A stretch of 64,000 bases of DNA from Flavobacterium phycosphaerae (GTDB taxonomy: Bacteria; Bacteroidota; Bacteroidia; Flavobacteriales; Flavobacteriaceae). The stretch spans positions 2,200,501-2,264,500 of the forward strand of contig NZ_JAAATZ010000001.1 in the NCBI RefSeq assembly GCF_010119235.1, in the 5' to 3' direction. Position 1 is the stretch's first letter, and every line of letters starts with the position of its first letter. Below the pieces are notes generated by a model, which was not told the origin of the DNA, searched no databases, and saw only the letters and a list, made by a program, of their open reading frames with translations. Both the position numbers and the translations under genes were made by a program. This document shows, in pieces, positions 45,923 through 54,205 of the stretch.

Positions 45923-47104
45923 TTATATTAATTCGTATACTCCTGCCGCTCCTTGTCCGGTTCCGACGCACATGGATACTATGCCGTATTTGTCGCCGCG
46001 TCTTTTCATTTCGTCAAATAATTGGACCGATAATTTAGCTCCGGTGCAACCTAGTGGATGTCCTAAAGCAATCGCACCGCCATTAACATTAATAATGTCA
46101 GGATTGATTCCTAATTCACGTGTTACTGCTAAAGCTTGTGAAGCAAAAGCTTCGTTTAATTCGATAAGGTTGATGCCATTTAATTTTAAACCGGCTTGTG
46201 CTAAGGCTTTCGGAATGGCTTTCACAGGACCTATACCCATGATTCTAGGTTCAACCCCGGCAGCGGCATAGCTCACCATTCGGGCGATAGGGGTGAGATT
46301 TAATTCTTTTACCATGGCCTCGCTCATCACTAAAACAAAAGCGGCACCGTCACTCATTTGGGATGAATTTCCGGCAGTCACACTTCCTCCGGCCGCAAAG
46401 ACAGGTTTTAATCCTGCCAAAGCTTCTGTAGAAGTTCCGGCTCTCGGCCCTTCGTCTTTGGAAACAACATATGATTTGGTTTCTTTTTTCCCGTTTTCAT
46501 TAATAAAAGTTTGTTCAATAGTAATCGGAACGATTTGTTTGTCAAACTTTCCGTCGGCTTGCGCTTGTAATGCTTTTTTATGCGAATTGAAGGCAAATTC
46601 ATCTTGGTCTTCACGGGATACATTAAATTGTTTGGCCACAGCTTCTGCGGTTAATCCCATGCCCCAATAATAATCTTCGTGACCTTCTGCCGCCACACCA
46701 TAATCAGGTGTTGGTTTATAGCCACCCATCGGAATGAATGACATGCTTTCGGCTCCACCGGCAATGATACAATCGGCCATACCACTTTGAATTTTAGCTG
46801 TGGCCATAGCGATGGTTTCCAATCCGGAAGCGCAATAACGATTCACCGTTACCCCGGGAACATCGGTCACTTTTAATCCCATTAACGAGATTAAACGGGC
46901 CACATTTAATCCTTGTTCGGCTTCAGGCATGGCATTGCCTACCATCACGTCATCGATGCGGGTTTTATCAAAATCAGGCAGTTCATTCATCATAAACTGT
47001 ATGGTTTCGGCGGCCAGCTCATCGGGTCTTTTGAAACGATAAACTCCTTTGGGCGCTTTGCCCACGGCAGTTCGGTATGCTTTTACTATATAGGCTGTTT
47101 TCAT
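45923..47104 (-). CDS. fadA: acetyl-CoA C-acyltransferase (thiolase)
   Basis: The 393-residue protein has all thiolase motifs: the acyl-binding Cys in NRYCASGLETIAMA, the His in ALGHPLGCTGAK, and the second Cys in SMCVGTGQGAAG. Its place after the 3-hydroxyacyl-CoA dehydrogenase gene (4 bp gap) indicates degradative thiolase I, completing beta-oxidation by releasing acetyl-CoA. FadA is used here for the role, not for close similarity to the E. coli protein. Confidence 0.95.
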   Translation of the reverse strand: MKTAYIVKAYRTAVGKAPKGVYRFKRPDELAAETIQFMMNELPDFDKTRIDDVMVGNAMPEAEQGLNVARLISLMGLKVTDVPGVTVNRYCASGLETIAMATAKIQSGMADCIIAGGAESMSFIPMGGYKPTPDYGVAAEGHEDYYWGMGLTAEAVAKQFNVSREDQDEFAFNSHKKALQAQADGKFDKQIVPITIEQTFINENGKKETKSYVVSKDEGPRAGTSTEALAGLKPVFAAGGSVTAGNSSQMSDGAAFVLVMSEAMVKELNLTPIARMVSYAAAGVEPRIMGIGPVKAIPKALAQAGLKLNGINLIELNEAFASQALAVTRELGINPDIINVNGGAIALGHPLGCTGAKLSVQLFDEMKRRGDKYGIVSMCVGTGQGAAGVYELI

Positions 47105-47108
47105 AATT

Positions 47109-49499
47109 TTAGTTTCTTAAAGGTTTCCCTTTGGTTAACATAAATTGGATGCGCTCCAATGTTTTTCTTTCGGTACAAAGTGATAAAAAGGCTTCTCTTT
47201 CGATGTCCAATAAATACTGTTCACTTACCAATGTAGGTTCGGATAAATCGCCACCCGCCATTACATAGGCCAGTTTGTTGGCAATTTTTTGATCGTGTTC
47301 CGAAATGTATTGACCGGCCACCATTTGGTCAGTACCCACTAAGAACATACCCAAAGCTTGCTTACCCAGTACTTTAACATCAGTTCTGCGAATAGGTTGG
47401 GTGTAGCCTTGTTCGGCCATTTGTAGCGCGACTTGTTTGGCTACTGCAATTTGTCGGTCTTTGTTAACCACAACTATATCTTTCCCTTTTTGCAATACTC
47501 CGGTATCAAAAGCTTCATAAGCAGAAGTAGAAACTTTTGCCATGGCTACAGCCAGAAAATATTCTTGCAATACATTTAATTCAACGTCATTTTTATGGAA
47601 TAAATCGGAAGCGCGGAGAGCCATTTCTTTGGAACCACCACCACCCGGAATTACACCTACACCAAATTCTACTAAGCCAATATAACTCTCAGCAGCGGCT
47701 ACAACTCGATCGGCGTGAAGCGTCATTTCACAACCACCACCTAATGTCATTCCATGAGGAGCAACAATGACCGGAATAGCCGAATAGCGTACCCGCATCA
47801 TAGTATCCTGGAACATTTTGATAGCCATGTTTAATTCGTCATATTCTTGTTCGACCGCCATCATGAAAATCATACCAATATTGGCACCGACTGAAAAATT
47901 AGCCCCTTGATTTCCAATAACTAAACCGTTGTATTCTCTTTCGGCTAAGTCGATGGCTTTGTTGATTCCGGCCAAAACATCACCACCAATGGTATTCATT
48001 TTGGATTGGAATTCTAAGTTTAAAATGCCATCACCTAAGTCGTGGAGTACCGTTCCGCTGTTGCTCCAAACTTTTTTGCTTTCGCGAATATTATTCAGAA
48101 TGATAAAACTGTCTTGTCCCGGAACTTTGGTTTGTGATTTGGTTTGAATGTTATAATAGTAAGTAGCTCCTTCTTTCACAGTATAGAAACTGGTACTTCC
48201 CGAAGCGAACATTTCGTTTACCCAAGCTGCCGGTTGATATCCTTCGGCCTGCATTAATTCGATTCCTTTGGCCACGCCGATAGCGTCCCAAATTTCGAAC
48301 GGACCATTTTCCCAACCGAAGCCGGCTTTCATGGCGTCATCAATTTTGTAGAAGTCGTCAGTGATTTCAGGAACACGATTAGAGCAATAGGCAAACATGG
48401 CTGAGAAATTCTTTCTGTAAAAATCACCGGCTTTGTCTTTTCCTTTGACTAAAATTTTGAAACGATCAATAGGTTTGTCGATGGTTTTGGTTAACTCTAG
48501 TGTAGCGAAAGACGCTTTCTTAGCCGGACGGTATTCCAACGTATTTAAGTCTAAAGACAAAATATCTTTATCTACTTTTTTATAGAAGCCCTGACCGGTT
48601 TTGCTGCCGAGCCATTTATTTTCGAGCATTTTGGTTATGAAATCCGGTAACTTGAATAAGTTATGCGCCTCATCATTTGGGCAACCTTCATACAAACCAT
48701 TGGCAACGTGTACCAAAGTGTCTAAACCAACGACATCTACCGTTCTGAATGTAGCCGATTTTGGGCGACCTATTACCGGACCGGTAAGTTTATCTACTTC
48801 TTCAATGGTTAAGTCCATTTCTTTTACCAAATGGAATAAACTTTGAATGCCGAAAATACCAATACGGTTGCCGATGAACGCCGGCGTGTCTTTAGCAACG
48901 ACTGAGGTTTTACCTAAATATTTTGAACCATAATCAAATAAAAAATCTAATACTTCGGCCGCTGTTTGGGGACCAGGAATGATTTCAAACAACTTTAGGT
49001 AACGGGCAGGATTGAAGAAATGAGTCCCACAAAAATGTTTTTGGAAATCATCGCTTCTTCCTTCGCTCATAAATTTTATTGGAATACCCGAAGTATTAGA
49101 AGTAACCAATGAACCGGGTTTACGGTATTGATCTATTTGTTCAAAGACTAATTTTTTAATATCTAAACGTTCTACTACGACTTCAATAATCCAATCGTAA
49201 TTGGCTATTTTGGCCATGTCATCCGTAGTATTTCCTGTGGTAATTCTGCTGGCAAATTTTTGACTGTAAATAGGAGAGGGGTTTGATTTCAGCGCATTGG
49301 CAAGGTGGTCATTAACGATGCGGTTGCGAACGATTTTACTTTCGAGAGTGAGCCCTTTTTTTTCTTCGGCTTCCGTCAGTGCATTGGGCACAATGTCTAA
49401 AAGCAAAACTTCTGCCCCAATGTTAGCAAAATGACACGCAATCCCTGAACCCATGATTCCTGAACCTACGACAGCCACTTTTTTGATTATTCGTTTCAT
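47109..49499 (-). CDS. 3-hydroxyacyl-CoA dehydrogenase / enoyl-CoA hydratase fusion (FadN-like)
   Basis: The 796-residue bifunctional enzyme has the dehydrogenase first: AVVGSGIMGSGIACHFANIG is the NAD-binding motif and GTHFFNPARYLKLFEI the catalytic region. The crotonase-type hydratase comes at the C-terminus: NQGANFSVGANIGM and GMTLGGGCEMTLHADRVVA. This order is the opposite of E. coli FadB (hydratase first) and fits Bacillus-type FadN. It carries out the second and third steps of beta-oxidation. It follows marR by 73 bp and the thiolase by a 4-bp gap. Confidence 0.95.
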   Translation of the reverse strand: MKRIIKKVAVVGSGIMGSGIACHFANIGAEVLLLDIVPNALTEAEEKKGLTLESKIVRNRIVNDHLANALKSNPSPIYSQKFASRITTGNTTDDMAKIANYDWIIEVVVERLDIKKLVFEQIDQYRKPGSLVTSNTSGIPIKFMSEGRSDDFQKHFCGTHFFNPARYLKLFEIIPGPQTAAEVLDFLFDYGSKYLGKTSVVAKDTPAFIGNRIGIFGIQSLFHLVKEMDLTIEEVDKLTGPVIGRPKSATFRTVDVVGLDTLVHVANGLYEGCPNDEAHNLFKLPDFITKMLENKWLGSKTGQGFYKKVDKDILSLDLNTLEYRPAKKASFATLELTKTIDKPIDRFKILVKGKDKAGDFYRKNFSAMFAYCSNRVPEITDDFYKIDDAMKAGFGWENGPFEIWDAIGVAKGIELMQAEGYQPAAWVNEMFASGSTSFYTVKEGATYYYNIQTKSQTKVPGQDSFIILNNIRESKKVWSNSGTVLHDLGDGILNLEFQSKMNTIGGDVLAGINKAIDLAEREYNGLVIGNQGANFSVGANIGMIFMMAVEQEYDELNMAIKMFQDTMMRVRYSAIPVIVAPHGMTLGGGCEMTLHADRVVAAAESYIGLVEFGVGVIPGGGGSKEMALRASDLFHKNDVELNVLQEYFLAVAMAKVSTSAYEAFDTGVLQKGKDIVVVNKDRQIAVAKQVALQMAEQGYTQPIRRTDVKVLGKQALGMFLVGTDQMVAGQYISEHDQKIANKLAYVMAGGDLSEPTLVSEQYLLDIEREAFLSLCTERKTLERIQFMLTKGKPLRN

Positions 49500-49572
49500 A
49501 TGTTGTTTTTTAAAGTGAAAAGAGGATTGACTTATTTGTTACAGTTTGGTCAGTATCTTTTCTCAGTTTTTT

Positions 49573-50004
49573 TTAAAATATCTTTTTCTCCGAAATTAAT
49601 TCGTTGATGATTTCGGCTACTTCGATGAAGTGTTGGAGTTTTTCATCAGGAACATTTTGTTTGATGATTTCATTAAATTTGATTACTGTTGTTTTAGAGA
49701 GTTCTCTTTTTTCCTTGCCTAAATCGGTTAAGTAAATTAAAACACCGCGACCGTCATCAGGGTTTTTCTTTCTTAGGATTAACCCTTTTTCTTCTAAAGT
49801 TTTTAAGGTTCGGGTTAAGCTGGTTGGTTCCATTCCCATGCGATTGCTAATAGCCGTGGATGGGGTGCCGTCTTCTTTGTCGATACTGAGCAAAGAAAAA
49901 CCGATGGCCATCGAACCTTCAAATTTAGAAGCTTCTTCGTTGTACATTCGGGCAACGGCTTGCCAGGTAGCACGGAGTATATAATCAATTGTTTTATCTT
50001 TCAT
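49573..50004 (-). CDS. MarR-family transcriptional regulator, head of the beta-oxidation operon
   Basis: I choose the ATG at 50004 (MKDKTIDYILRATWQ); the in-frame upstream GTG/ATG would add a hydrophobic stub. The 143-residue protein is a winged-helix MarR: AISNRMGMEPTSLTRTLKTL is the recognition helix and KNPDDGRGVLIYLT the wing. It lies at the head of fadN-fadA-acd on the same strand. A perfect 18-bp palindrome (50041-50058) next to its promoter is the likely operator, so autoregulation and control by acyl-CoA or fatty acid are inferred. Confidence 0.93.
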   Translation of the reverse strand: MKDKTIDYILRATWQAVARMYNEEASKFEGSMAIGFSLLSIDKEDGTPSTAISNRMGMEPTSLTRTLKTLEEKGLILRKKNPDDGRGVLIYLTDLGKEKRELSKTTVIKFNEIIKQNVPDEKLQHFIEVAEIINELISEKKIF

Positions 50005-50023
50005 ACCTAATGAATAAGAAAAC

Positions 50024-50058
50024 CAAAGATACAAAATAAATATTATGCACGCATAATA
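50024..50058 (-). promoter_or_regulatory. promoter (-7 TATCTTTG) with palindromic MarR-type operator
   Basis: On the minus strand TATCTTTG (50031-50024) matches TAnnTTTG and lies 20 bp from the marR start. The palindrome TATTATGC-AC-GCATAATA (50041-50058) covers the -23 to -40 zone, where MarR proteins usually bind and block polymerase. Confidence 0.75.
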
Positions 50059-50076
50059 AATTTAAATTTTTTTATA

Positions 50077-50105
50077 AAAAAAACGCCTCTGTTAGGAGAC
50101 GTTTT
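50077..50105 (-). terminator. intrinsic terminator of the small membrane gene
   Basis: On the minus strand AAAACGTCTC pairs with GAGGCGTTTT (one mismatch) and is followed by eight T residues, 21 bp after the stop at 50126. Confidence 0.8.
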
Positions 50106-50125
50106 GCATTTGATGGATTTGTTGA

Positions 50126-50278
50126 TTATAGTTTCTTTCCTTGAATCAATCGGAGTATGATAGCTATAATGGCTATTATCAATAAAATGTGGATAAGTTG
50201 ACCTGCGCTGTAGGCAAAATAGCCAATGGCCCATAAAATAATTAGTATTACGGCAATAGTATAAAGTAAGTTGTTCAT
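50126..50278 (-). CDS. small two-span membrane protein (lmo0937/DUF5670-like, 50 aa)
   Basis: A 50-residue frame starts at 50278 (MNNLLYTIAVILIILWAIGY) and ends LIQGKKL. Two hydrophobic helices separated by FAYSAGQ, with conserved Gly/Trp, resemble the lmo0937 family of tiny membrane proteins. A terminator follows directly. Function unknown; related small proteins are often stress-induced. Confidence 0.75.
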   Translation of the reverse strand: MNNLLYTIAVILIILWAIGYFAYSAGQLIHILLIIAIIAIILRLIQGKKL

Positions 50279-50380
50279 AGCATATTTTTTTAGTGGTTAC
50301 TGAATTAATTTAACGTCAACTAAAGGTACATTTTTGTACACTATTCTTTCTTACATAATTAAAAATAGGAATTATACGAT

Positions 50381-50797
50381 TCACACTTTCCTTTCGCTTA
50401 AATCAATATCATGATTTTCAACACTACCATTAATTGGCTCAGATTCAATATATTCTTTAGAAAGCTTTCTTATTTCGTGTTCTGTCTTTTCTGAGTCGTC
50501 TATAACAGCATTGTTGGCCGTTTCGTGGGAGGAAATTAATTCGTTCATTTTTAAATGTACAAGGGCTGAATATCGATTGAATGATTTTTGGATGATAAAT
50601 AAACTCAGGAAGGTAGTACCAAAAATAAAGTCGCCAATATTTTCATGCCAATCGTTTGTTTTAAATAAACCGGTTGTCCACCAAAAAAGAACCAAGAACA
50701 ATGCTAAGAGGAACGTAATTGAATTTCCTAAAACTTTAGTGGCTATGGAAGACAGTTTTTCAAAATTTCGCTCAATATGGAGGTATGCTCTTTTCAT
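50381..50797 (-). CDS. low-affinity iron permease family membrane protein
   Basis: I take the ATG at 50797 (MKRAYLHIERNFEKLSSIA). The 138-residue protein has two membrane spans (SITFLLALFLVLFWWTTGL and IGDFIFGTTFLSLFIIQKS), then the conserved-like HLKMNELISSHETANN tail, which matches the low-affinity iron permease family. Transport activity in this small bacterial family is not established. The C-terminal end is acidic and variable. Confidence 0.88.
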   Translation of the reverse strand: MKRAYLHIERNFEKLSSIATKVLGNSITFLLALFLVLFWWTTGLFKTNDWHENIGDFIFGTTFLSLFIIQKSFNRYSALVHLKMNELISSHETANNAVIDDSEKTEHEIRKLSKEYIESEPINGSVENHDIDLSERKV

Positions 50798-50825
50798 AAT
50801 ATAAGGCACTATATAGTTTATAGAT

Positions 50826-50856
50826 TAAAAAAAGCACCAGCGTATAGGTGCTTTTA
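50826..50856 (-). terminator. intrinsic terminator downstream of the candidate structured RNA
   Basis: On the minus strand AAAAGCACC and GGTGCTTTT enclose TATACGCT, with a seven-T run. The T-run is longer on the minus strand, and no minus-strand coding gene ends nearby except the DUF4382 lipoprotein 240 bp upstream, so it may end the transcript carrying the 50896-51062 element. Confidence 0.75.
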
Positions 50857-50895
50857 CCGCTTTTGTTTTTGAGGCAAACAGCGTTTCTTTTTTTG

Positions 50896-51062
50896 TCATG
50901 AACGTTTTTGAAAAGAAAAGAGATTGTTCAGTAATAGTTGGCAGCTAATTTTATAATCCGGATATAACTAGTTTAATCTTTGAGGACAATACATTCAGCT
51001 ATACCCCACTTTTACTCTTAGTACCCATTATATCTGACAATCTCTTTTCAACATTCAAGAAC
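50896..51062 (-). ncRNA. candidate structured RNA with 6S-like secondary structure
   Basis: The 284-bp gap 50810-51093 has no gene. On the minus strand AAAAGAGATTGT near 51050 pairs with ACAATCTCTTTT near 50920, extended by CAG/CTG, and flanking GAATG/CGTTC pairs extend it outwards. Inside is a nearly symmetric open region of about 27 and 28 bases, then a 10-bp helix (GGGTATAGCT with AGTTATATCC, two G-U pairs) and an apical loop. Closing stem, large bubble and apical hairpin are the features of 6S RNA. A near-consensus -7 word (TAATTTTTG) lies just upstream. The alternative is a non-autonomous insertion element with terminal repeats. Confidence 0.4.
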
Positions 51063-51093
51063 AAAAATTATTATCGTATGAGTTTGTTAAACT

Positions 51094-51864
51094 CTAAAAA
51101 GTGACTAAACCAATATCGGTGCTAACCCCGGCTTGTACTACAACATTGGTTTGTACTACCGGTAGTAAAGGTAATAGCGGTGTTATGGTAACAGTATAAG
51201 TTCCGGGAGGTAAACCGGTAATTTTGAAATCACCGTTAGCATCTACATTCGAGGTATACTCAATATTAGCAGTTGACGTAGCGCTCACCATGGCTAAAGT
51301 ACCGACCGGGGTAATATTTCCTTCAATGTTTCCGGTGATTGCTGTAACCACAGTTCTCAATACCGGTTTTAGTTTATAGGTACCGTTTCCGGTTTGTATC
51401 ACAGAGGTGTTAGCATCAAAATCAATAAGTATACTGTTGTCAACATCAGCTTCTAAGGTTTGGTTTACCAATAATTTCAGCCCTGATTGTTCAGCACTGG
51501 GAGTGCTAAGCGGATAACTAACCCCGTCAAGAACTACCGTGTTGTTGGAACCTAAAATCAATCTTATCTGACTTACTTCGGCACTGCTTAATGTACTGGA
51601 AGCAATTAGGGTATCGACACCGTTTGTGAAATCTAATAAATTATAAATTCCGGCATTCGTATTGAGCGTTACGGCTTGCCCGTTAGTGCCAATAACTTGA
51701 ACACTTTGTATATCTACATTTACTTCACTGTAAGGTCCCGGAGCATCAGTCATACGAACTTTATAGGTGTAATTTCCTGAAGAGGAGCTGTCATCGCTAC
51801 TACAAGAATAGAATGTAATTGCGAATGCCGAAAAGGCTGCGAGCATTAAGACTATCTTTTTCAT
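51094..51864 (-). CDS. DUF4382 lipoprotein with carboxypeptidase-regulatory-like tail
   Basis: The 256-residue protein is a lipoprotein (TFYSCSSDDSSSSG, with acidic residues after Cys, as in surface-exported Bacteroidota lipoproteins). The DUF4382 domain covers residues about 30-165 (YKVRMTDAPGPYSEVNVDIQ). A second, beta-sandwich domain from about 175 (GNIEGNITPVGTLAMV to GLPPGTYTVTITPLLP) resembles carboxypeptidase regulatory or CnaB-like folds. Function is unknown; surface binding is plausible. Confidence 0.9.
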   Translation of the reverse strand: MKKIVLMLAAFSAFAITFYSCSSDDSSSSGNYTYKVRMTDAPGPYSEVNVDIQSVQVIGTNGQAVTLNTNAGIYNLLDFTNGVDTLIASSTLSSAEVSQIRLILGSNNTVVLDGVSYPLSTPSAEQSGLKLLVNQTLEADVDNSILIDFDANTSVIQTGNGTYKLKPVLRTVVTAITGNIEGNITPVGTLAMVSATSTANIEYTSNVDANGDFKITGLPPGTYTVTITPLLPLLPVVQTNVVVQAGVSTDIGLVTF

Positions 51865-51966
51865 TTTTAAAGTATTTAAGTTGTTAAAGTATTACATTAC
51901 AAAGTTCAAAAATCTTCAGCGTTACTTTGTTACAAAATATAGTTTGAAAGTTTCAAGATTCACATT

Positions 51967-52287
51967 TTATAAGATCAGAATCAACAATAAAATGATTATA
52001 ATAATTGCCCCAACAGAAAGATAAACACCCCCACCGGAAGCTTTCATAGTGGCTTTGATTTCCTTAACTTCTTTGCGCAACGCTTTTCTCTCAGTTCTGG
52101 ATAAATTGGATTTGTCCATCTCTTTGATTTCGTTTAAACGGTTAAGCAAAACTTCTGTTTTAGCATCTTCTGATGGTGAGTTGCTAATTTCTGTAGCTAC
52201 CGGTGTTACGGCGCTGGCCAATGTTGGTGTTGTACAAGCCAATGTTAGTACCAAGGCACCAATTCTAAGTTTTGAAATTGTTTTCAT
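51967..52287 (-). CDS. small exported protein with C-terminal membrane span
   Basis: The 106-residue protein has a signal peptide (MKTISKLRIGALVLTLACTT ending ASAV), a charged coiled-coil middle (LLNRLNEIKEMDKSNLSRTE and RKALRKEVKEIKATMKAS), then GGGVYLSVGAIIIIILLLIL, a hydrophobic C-terminal anchor. Such tail-anchored periplasmic helical proteins are common in Flavobacterium and have no known function. The upstream gap (52288-52609) contains several inverted repeats. Confidence 0.8.
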   Translation of the reverse strand: MKTISKLRIGALVLTLACTTPTLASAVTPVATEISNSPSEDAKTEVLLNRLNEIKEMDKSNLSRTERKALRKEVKEIKATMKASGGGVYLSVGAIIIIILLLILIL

Positions 52288-52386
52288 AATTTATAATTTT
52301 AAGAGTTAATTAGATTCCCTTCTGCTTTTTTTGAGGTTAGAAAGAAGGATTTATTTGTAGGGATAAATGTCATAATATTTACAGGT

Positions 52387-52405
52387 ATAGTTGTTATACA
52401 ACTAT
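52387..52405. repeat. palindrome ATAGTTGT-TAT-ACAACTAT upstream of 51967
   Basis: Two perfect 8-base arms flank TAT. The embedded word TTGTTATACAA is repeated at 52450-52460, 59 bp away. Together they look like a pair of operator sites upstream of the small exported protein. Confidence 0.55.
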
Positions 52406-52504
52406 TTGAATATGTTCTATTATTACCACTTTTGAACTTAATATTCAGATTGTTATACAAAAAGACCGTTTTCAAAGACAGTCTTATTACTATTATTATA
52501 ATTA

Positions 52505-52547
52505 TTGAGTACTAAACAAGTAGTAAGATGATTACTTTAGTACTCAA
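52505..52547. repeat. 12-bp perfect inverted repeat with 19-base loop
   Basis: TTGAGTACTAAA (52505-52516) and TTTAGTACTCAA (52536-52547) are exact complements. It lies in the 322-bp gap 52288-52609, next to another hairpin (52554-52586). It could be part of a small RNA or the 3' end of the gene at 52610. No ORF was seen in the gap. Confidence 0.6.
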
Positions 52548-52553
52548 ACAAAT

Positions 52554-52586
52554 AACGCTCAAGAACTTAATCCCGAGCGTTTTTTC
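52554..52586. terminator. terminator-like hairpin after the gene at 52610
   Basis: AACGCTC and GAGCGTT enclose 14 bases, with a T6 run on the + strand and a T-rich tail (TTATTTG) on the minus strand. It lies 24 bp beyond the stop of the minus-strand gene, its most likely user. Confidence 0.65.
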
Positions 52587-52609
52587 ACTATGAAAATTGG
52601 TTATTGAGT

Positions 52610-53005
52610 TTATTTCATTTTTCCATTGACTACGGCCACGCAAGCCCCAACAACGGTAGCTAATACTAACGAAGCTACTATATCGATTCCCATTAGTTTA
52701 TAATCAATAGCTTCCTTATACATATTCATAAAGAAAGTATTGCACAACCCCATGAATAGAGCAATACCCAGAGCCATTTTAATTCCGGGAACACAACTGG
52801 TTATTCCTTCACCACGTGAAAATACATAGGAAATTAAGAAACCAAAAGACATACAACCCAAGAAAATAAACATCATATTTTCCGCGCCGGCTCCTTCCGG
52901 TTTAGGAAAAGTGTCTTTAAGTAAAATGCCATAGATAAGCCATCCCATTAAGAAGTCTGCAATCCCACCGACAATTCCGCCGACGATAAAGTTTTTTACA
53001 TTCAT
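52610..53005 (-). CDS. four-span membrane protein of unknown function
   Basis: The 131-residue protein has about four hydrophobic segments: FIVGGIVGGIADFLMGWLIY, MFIFLGCMSFGFLISYVF, MALGIALFMGLCNTFFM and IVASLVLATVVGACVAVV. It begins MNVKNFIVGG. Short loops and glycine-rich helices are compatible with a small channel or a DUF1761-like protein. No motif identifies it. The gene stands alone between two gaps. Confidence 0.75.
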   Translation of the reverse strand: MNVKNFIVGGIVGGIADFLMGWLIYGILLKDTFPKPEGAGAENMMFIFLGCMSFGFLISYVFSRGEGITSCVPGIKMALGIALFMGLCNTFFMNMYKEAIDYKLMGIDIVASLVLATVVGACVAVVNGKMK

Positions 53006-53116
53006 AATAACTGTTTTTATTGGTTAGTGCAATAAAAGTATTAAAATATTGAGAATGTAATAATTTAACAACTGTTTAATTGTTAACTATTTAAAAAATA
53101 GAATTGTTAATAACGT

Positions 53117-54187
53117 TTATCGCAATAAGTGACTTTTTGTGCCTTTAAATGTTCCGGCATCAACCTCTTTTAAGAAACGAATCACTCCTGGGAAATAATG
53201 TTCCTGATCATCGTATTGAGAGCAATGGCTGCCGTTAGGACAATATAAAAAGTTACCGTTTTGTACTTCATTCGAAATCCACTCCATGTGTTTTGGATCC
53301 ATGGTATCATACTTGGCACCAATGACTAAGGTGGGAATGGTTAGTGTTTTTAATCTTGAAGTAATATCCCAATTTTTTAAAGTGGCATCTCCTGTAATAC
53401 CAAACTCACTTGGGCCTTGCATGTATACGTATACATTCGGATTCAAATGCTTGAAAGCTCGAGTGATGGATTCCGGCCATTGGTCAACCGGTTTTCTTAA
53501 AATGTGTTCGGAATAGTAATACTTAAACAGCAGTTCGGTATACTTTGGATTGGTATACTCTTTATTCATTTCAAAGGTTTTGATTTGGTCAAATACGGCT
53601 TTGGGCAACATTGGTCCTAATACTTCCTCAGCATATTTGTTATAGGCCGGTGCACTTGCCATCATGTTAGCAATGACTAAGCCTTTTAAGTTTTTTTGGT
53701 ATTTCAAAGCATATTCCATCGCCAAAATCCCTCCCCAGGATTGCCCCATCAAATAAAAATTGGTGTTATCCAAATGCAAAGCTTTACGAACCTGCTCCAC
53801 TTCTTCCACAAAACGTTCGTTGGTCCAAAGCCGTTTGTCATCAGGCTGGTCGCTGTAATAGGAACCAAGCTGGTCATAATAAATGTATTCGATGCTTTCG
53901 TTAGGAAAAAAACCGTCAAAGCTTTCAAAAAATTCATGGGTACCGCCCGGACCGCCATGTAGTAAAAGCACTTTTATTTTGGGATTGTTGCCCACCCGTT
54001 TTGTCCAAACATTGAATTTACCGATGGGTGTGGTAATGGGAATCATCTTAATGCCTCCGGTGGCTTGGTCGTCCCTTTTGGAATAATCAAGATAATTGGC
54101 TTTGATGGAGTCCTCTTGCTTGTTTTCTTTGCAGCTCGAAAATAAAATGAATACTAACATGCTGCTGATTACTAGTTTTATTCTCAT
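53117..54187 (-). CDS. alpha/beta hydrolase, proline iminopeptidase-like lipoprotein
   Basis: The 356-residue protein has a lipoprotein signal (LVFILFSSCKENKQED) and an alpha/beta hydrolase core. The nucleophile elbow is GQSWGG (in FYLMGQSWGGILAMEY), preceded by LLLHGGPGGTHEFFE, the oxyanion motif typical of prolyl iminopeptidases. The probable catalytic His is in GSHCSQYDD near the C-terminus. It likely cleaves N-terminal proline from peptides in the periplasm or at the surface. It lies 18 bp downstream of the acyl-CoA ligase. Confidence 0.9.
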   Translation of the reverse strand: MRIKLVISSMLVFILFSSCKENKQEDSIKANYLDYSKRDDQATGGIKMIPITTPIGKFNVWTKRVGNNPKIKVLLLHGGPGGTHEFFESFDGFFPNESIEYIYYDQLGSYYSDQPDDKRLWTNERFVEEVEQVRKALHLDNTNFYLMGQSWGGILAMEYALKYQKNLKGLVIANMMASAPAYNKYAEEVLGPMLPKAVFDQIKTFEMNKEYTNPKYTELLFKYYYSEHILRKPVDQWPESITRAFKHLNPNVYVYMQGPSEFGITGDATLKNWDITSRLKTLTIPTLVIGAKYDTMDPKHMEWISNEVQNGNFLYCPNGSHCSQYDDQEHYFPGVIRFLKEVDAGTFKGTKSHLLR

Positions 54188-54205
54188 GGCTCAAAGGTTT
54201 ATGGG

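Noticed and set aside
46293..46670. 125-residue plus-strand frame within the thiolase gene
   Set aside because: Antisense shadow; the thiolase frame has all catalytic motifs.
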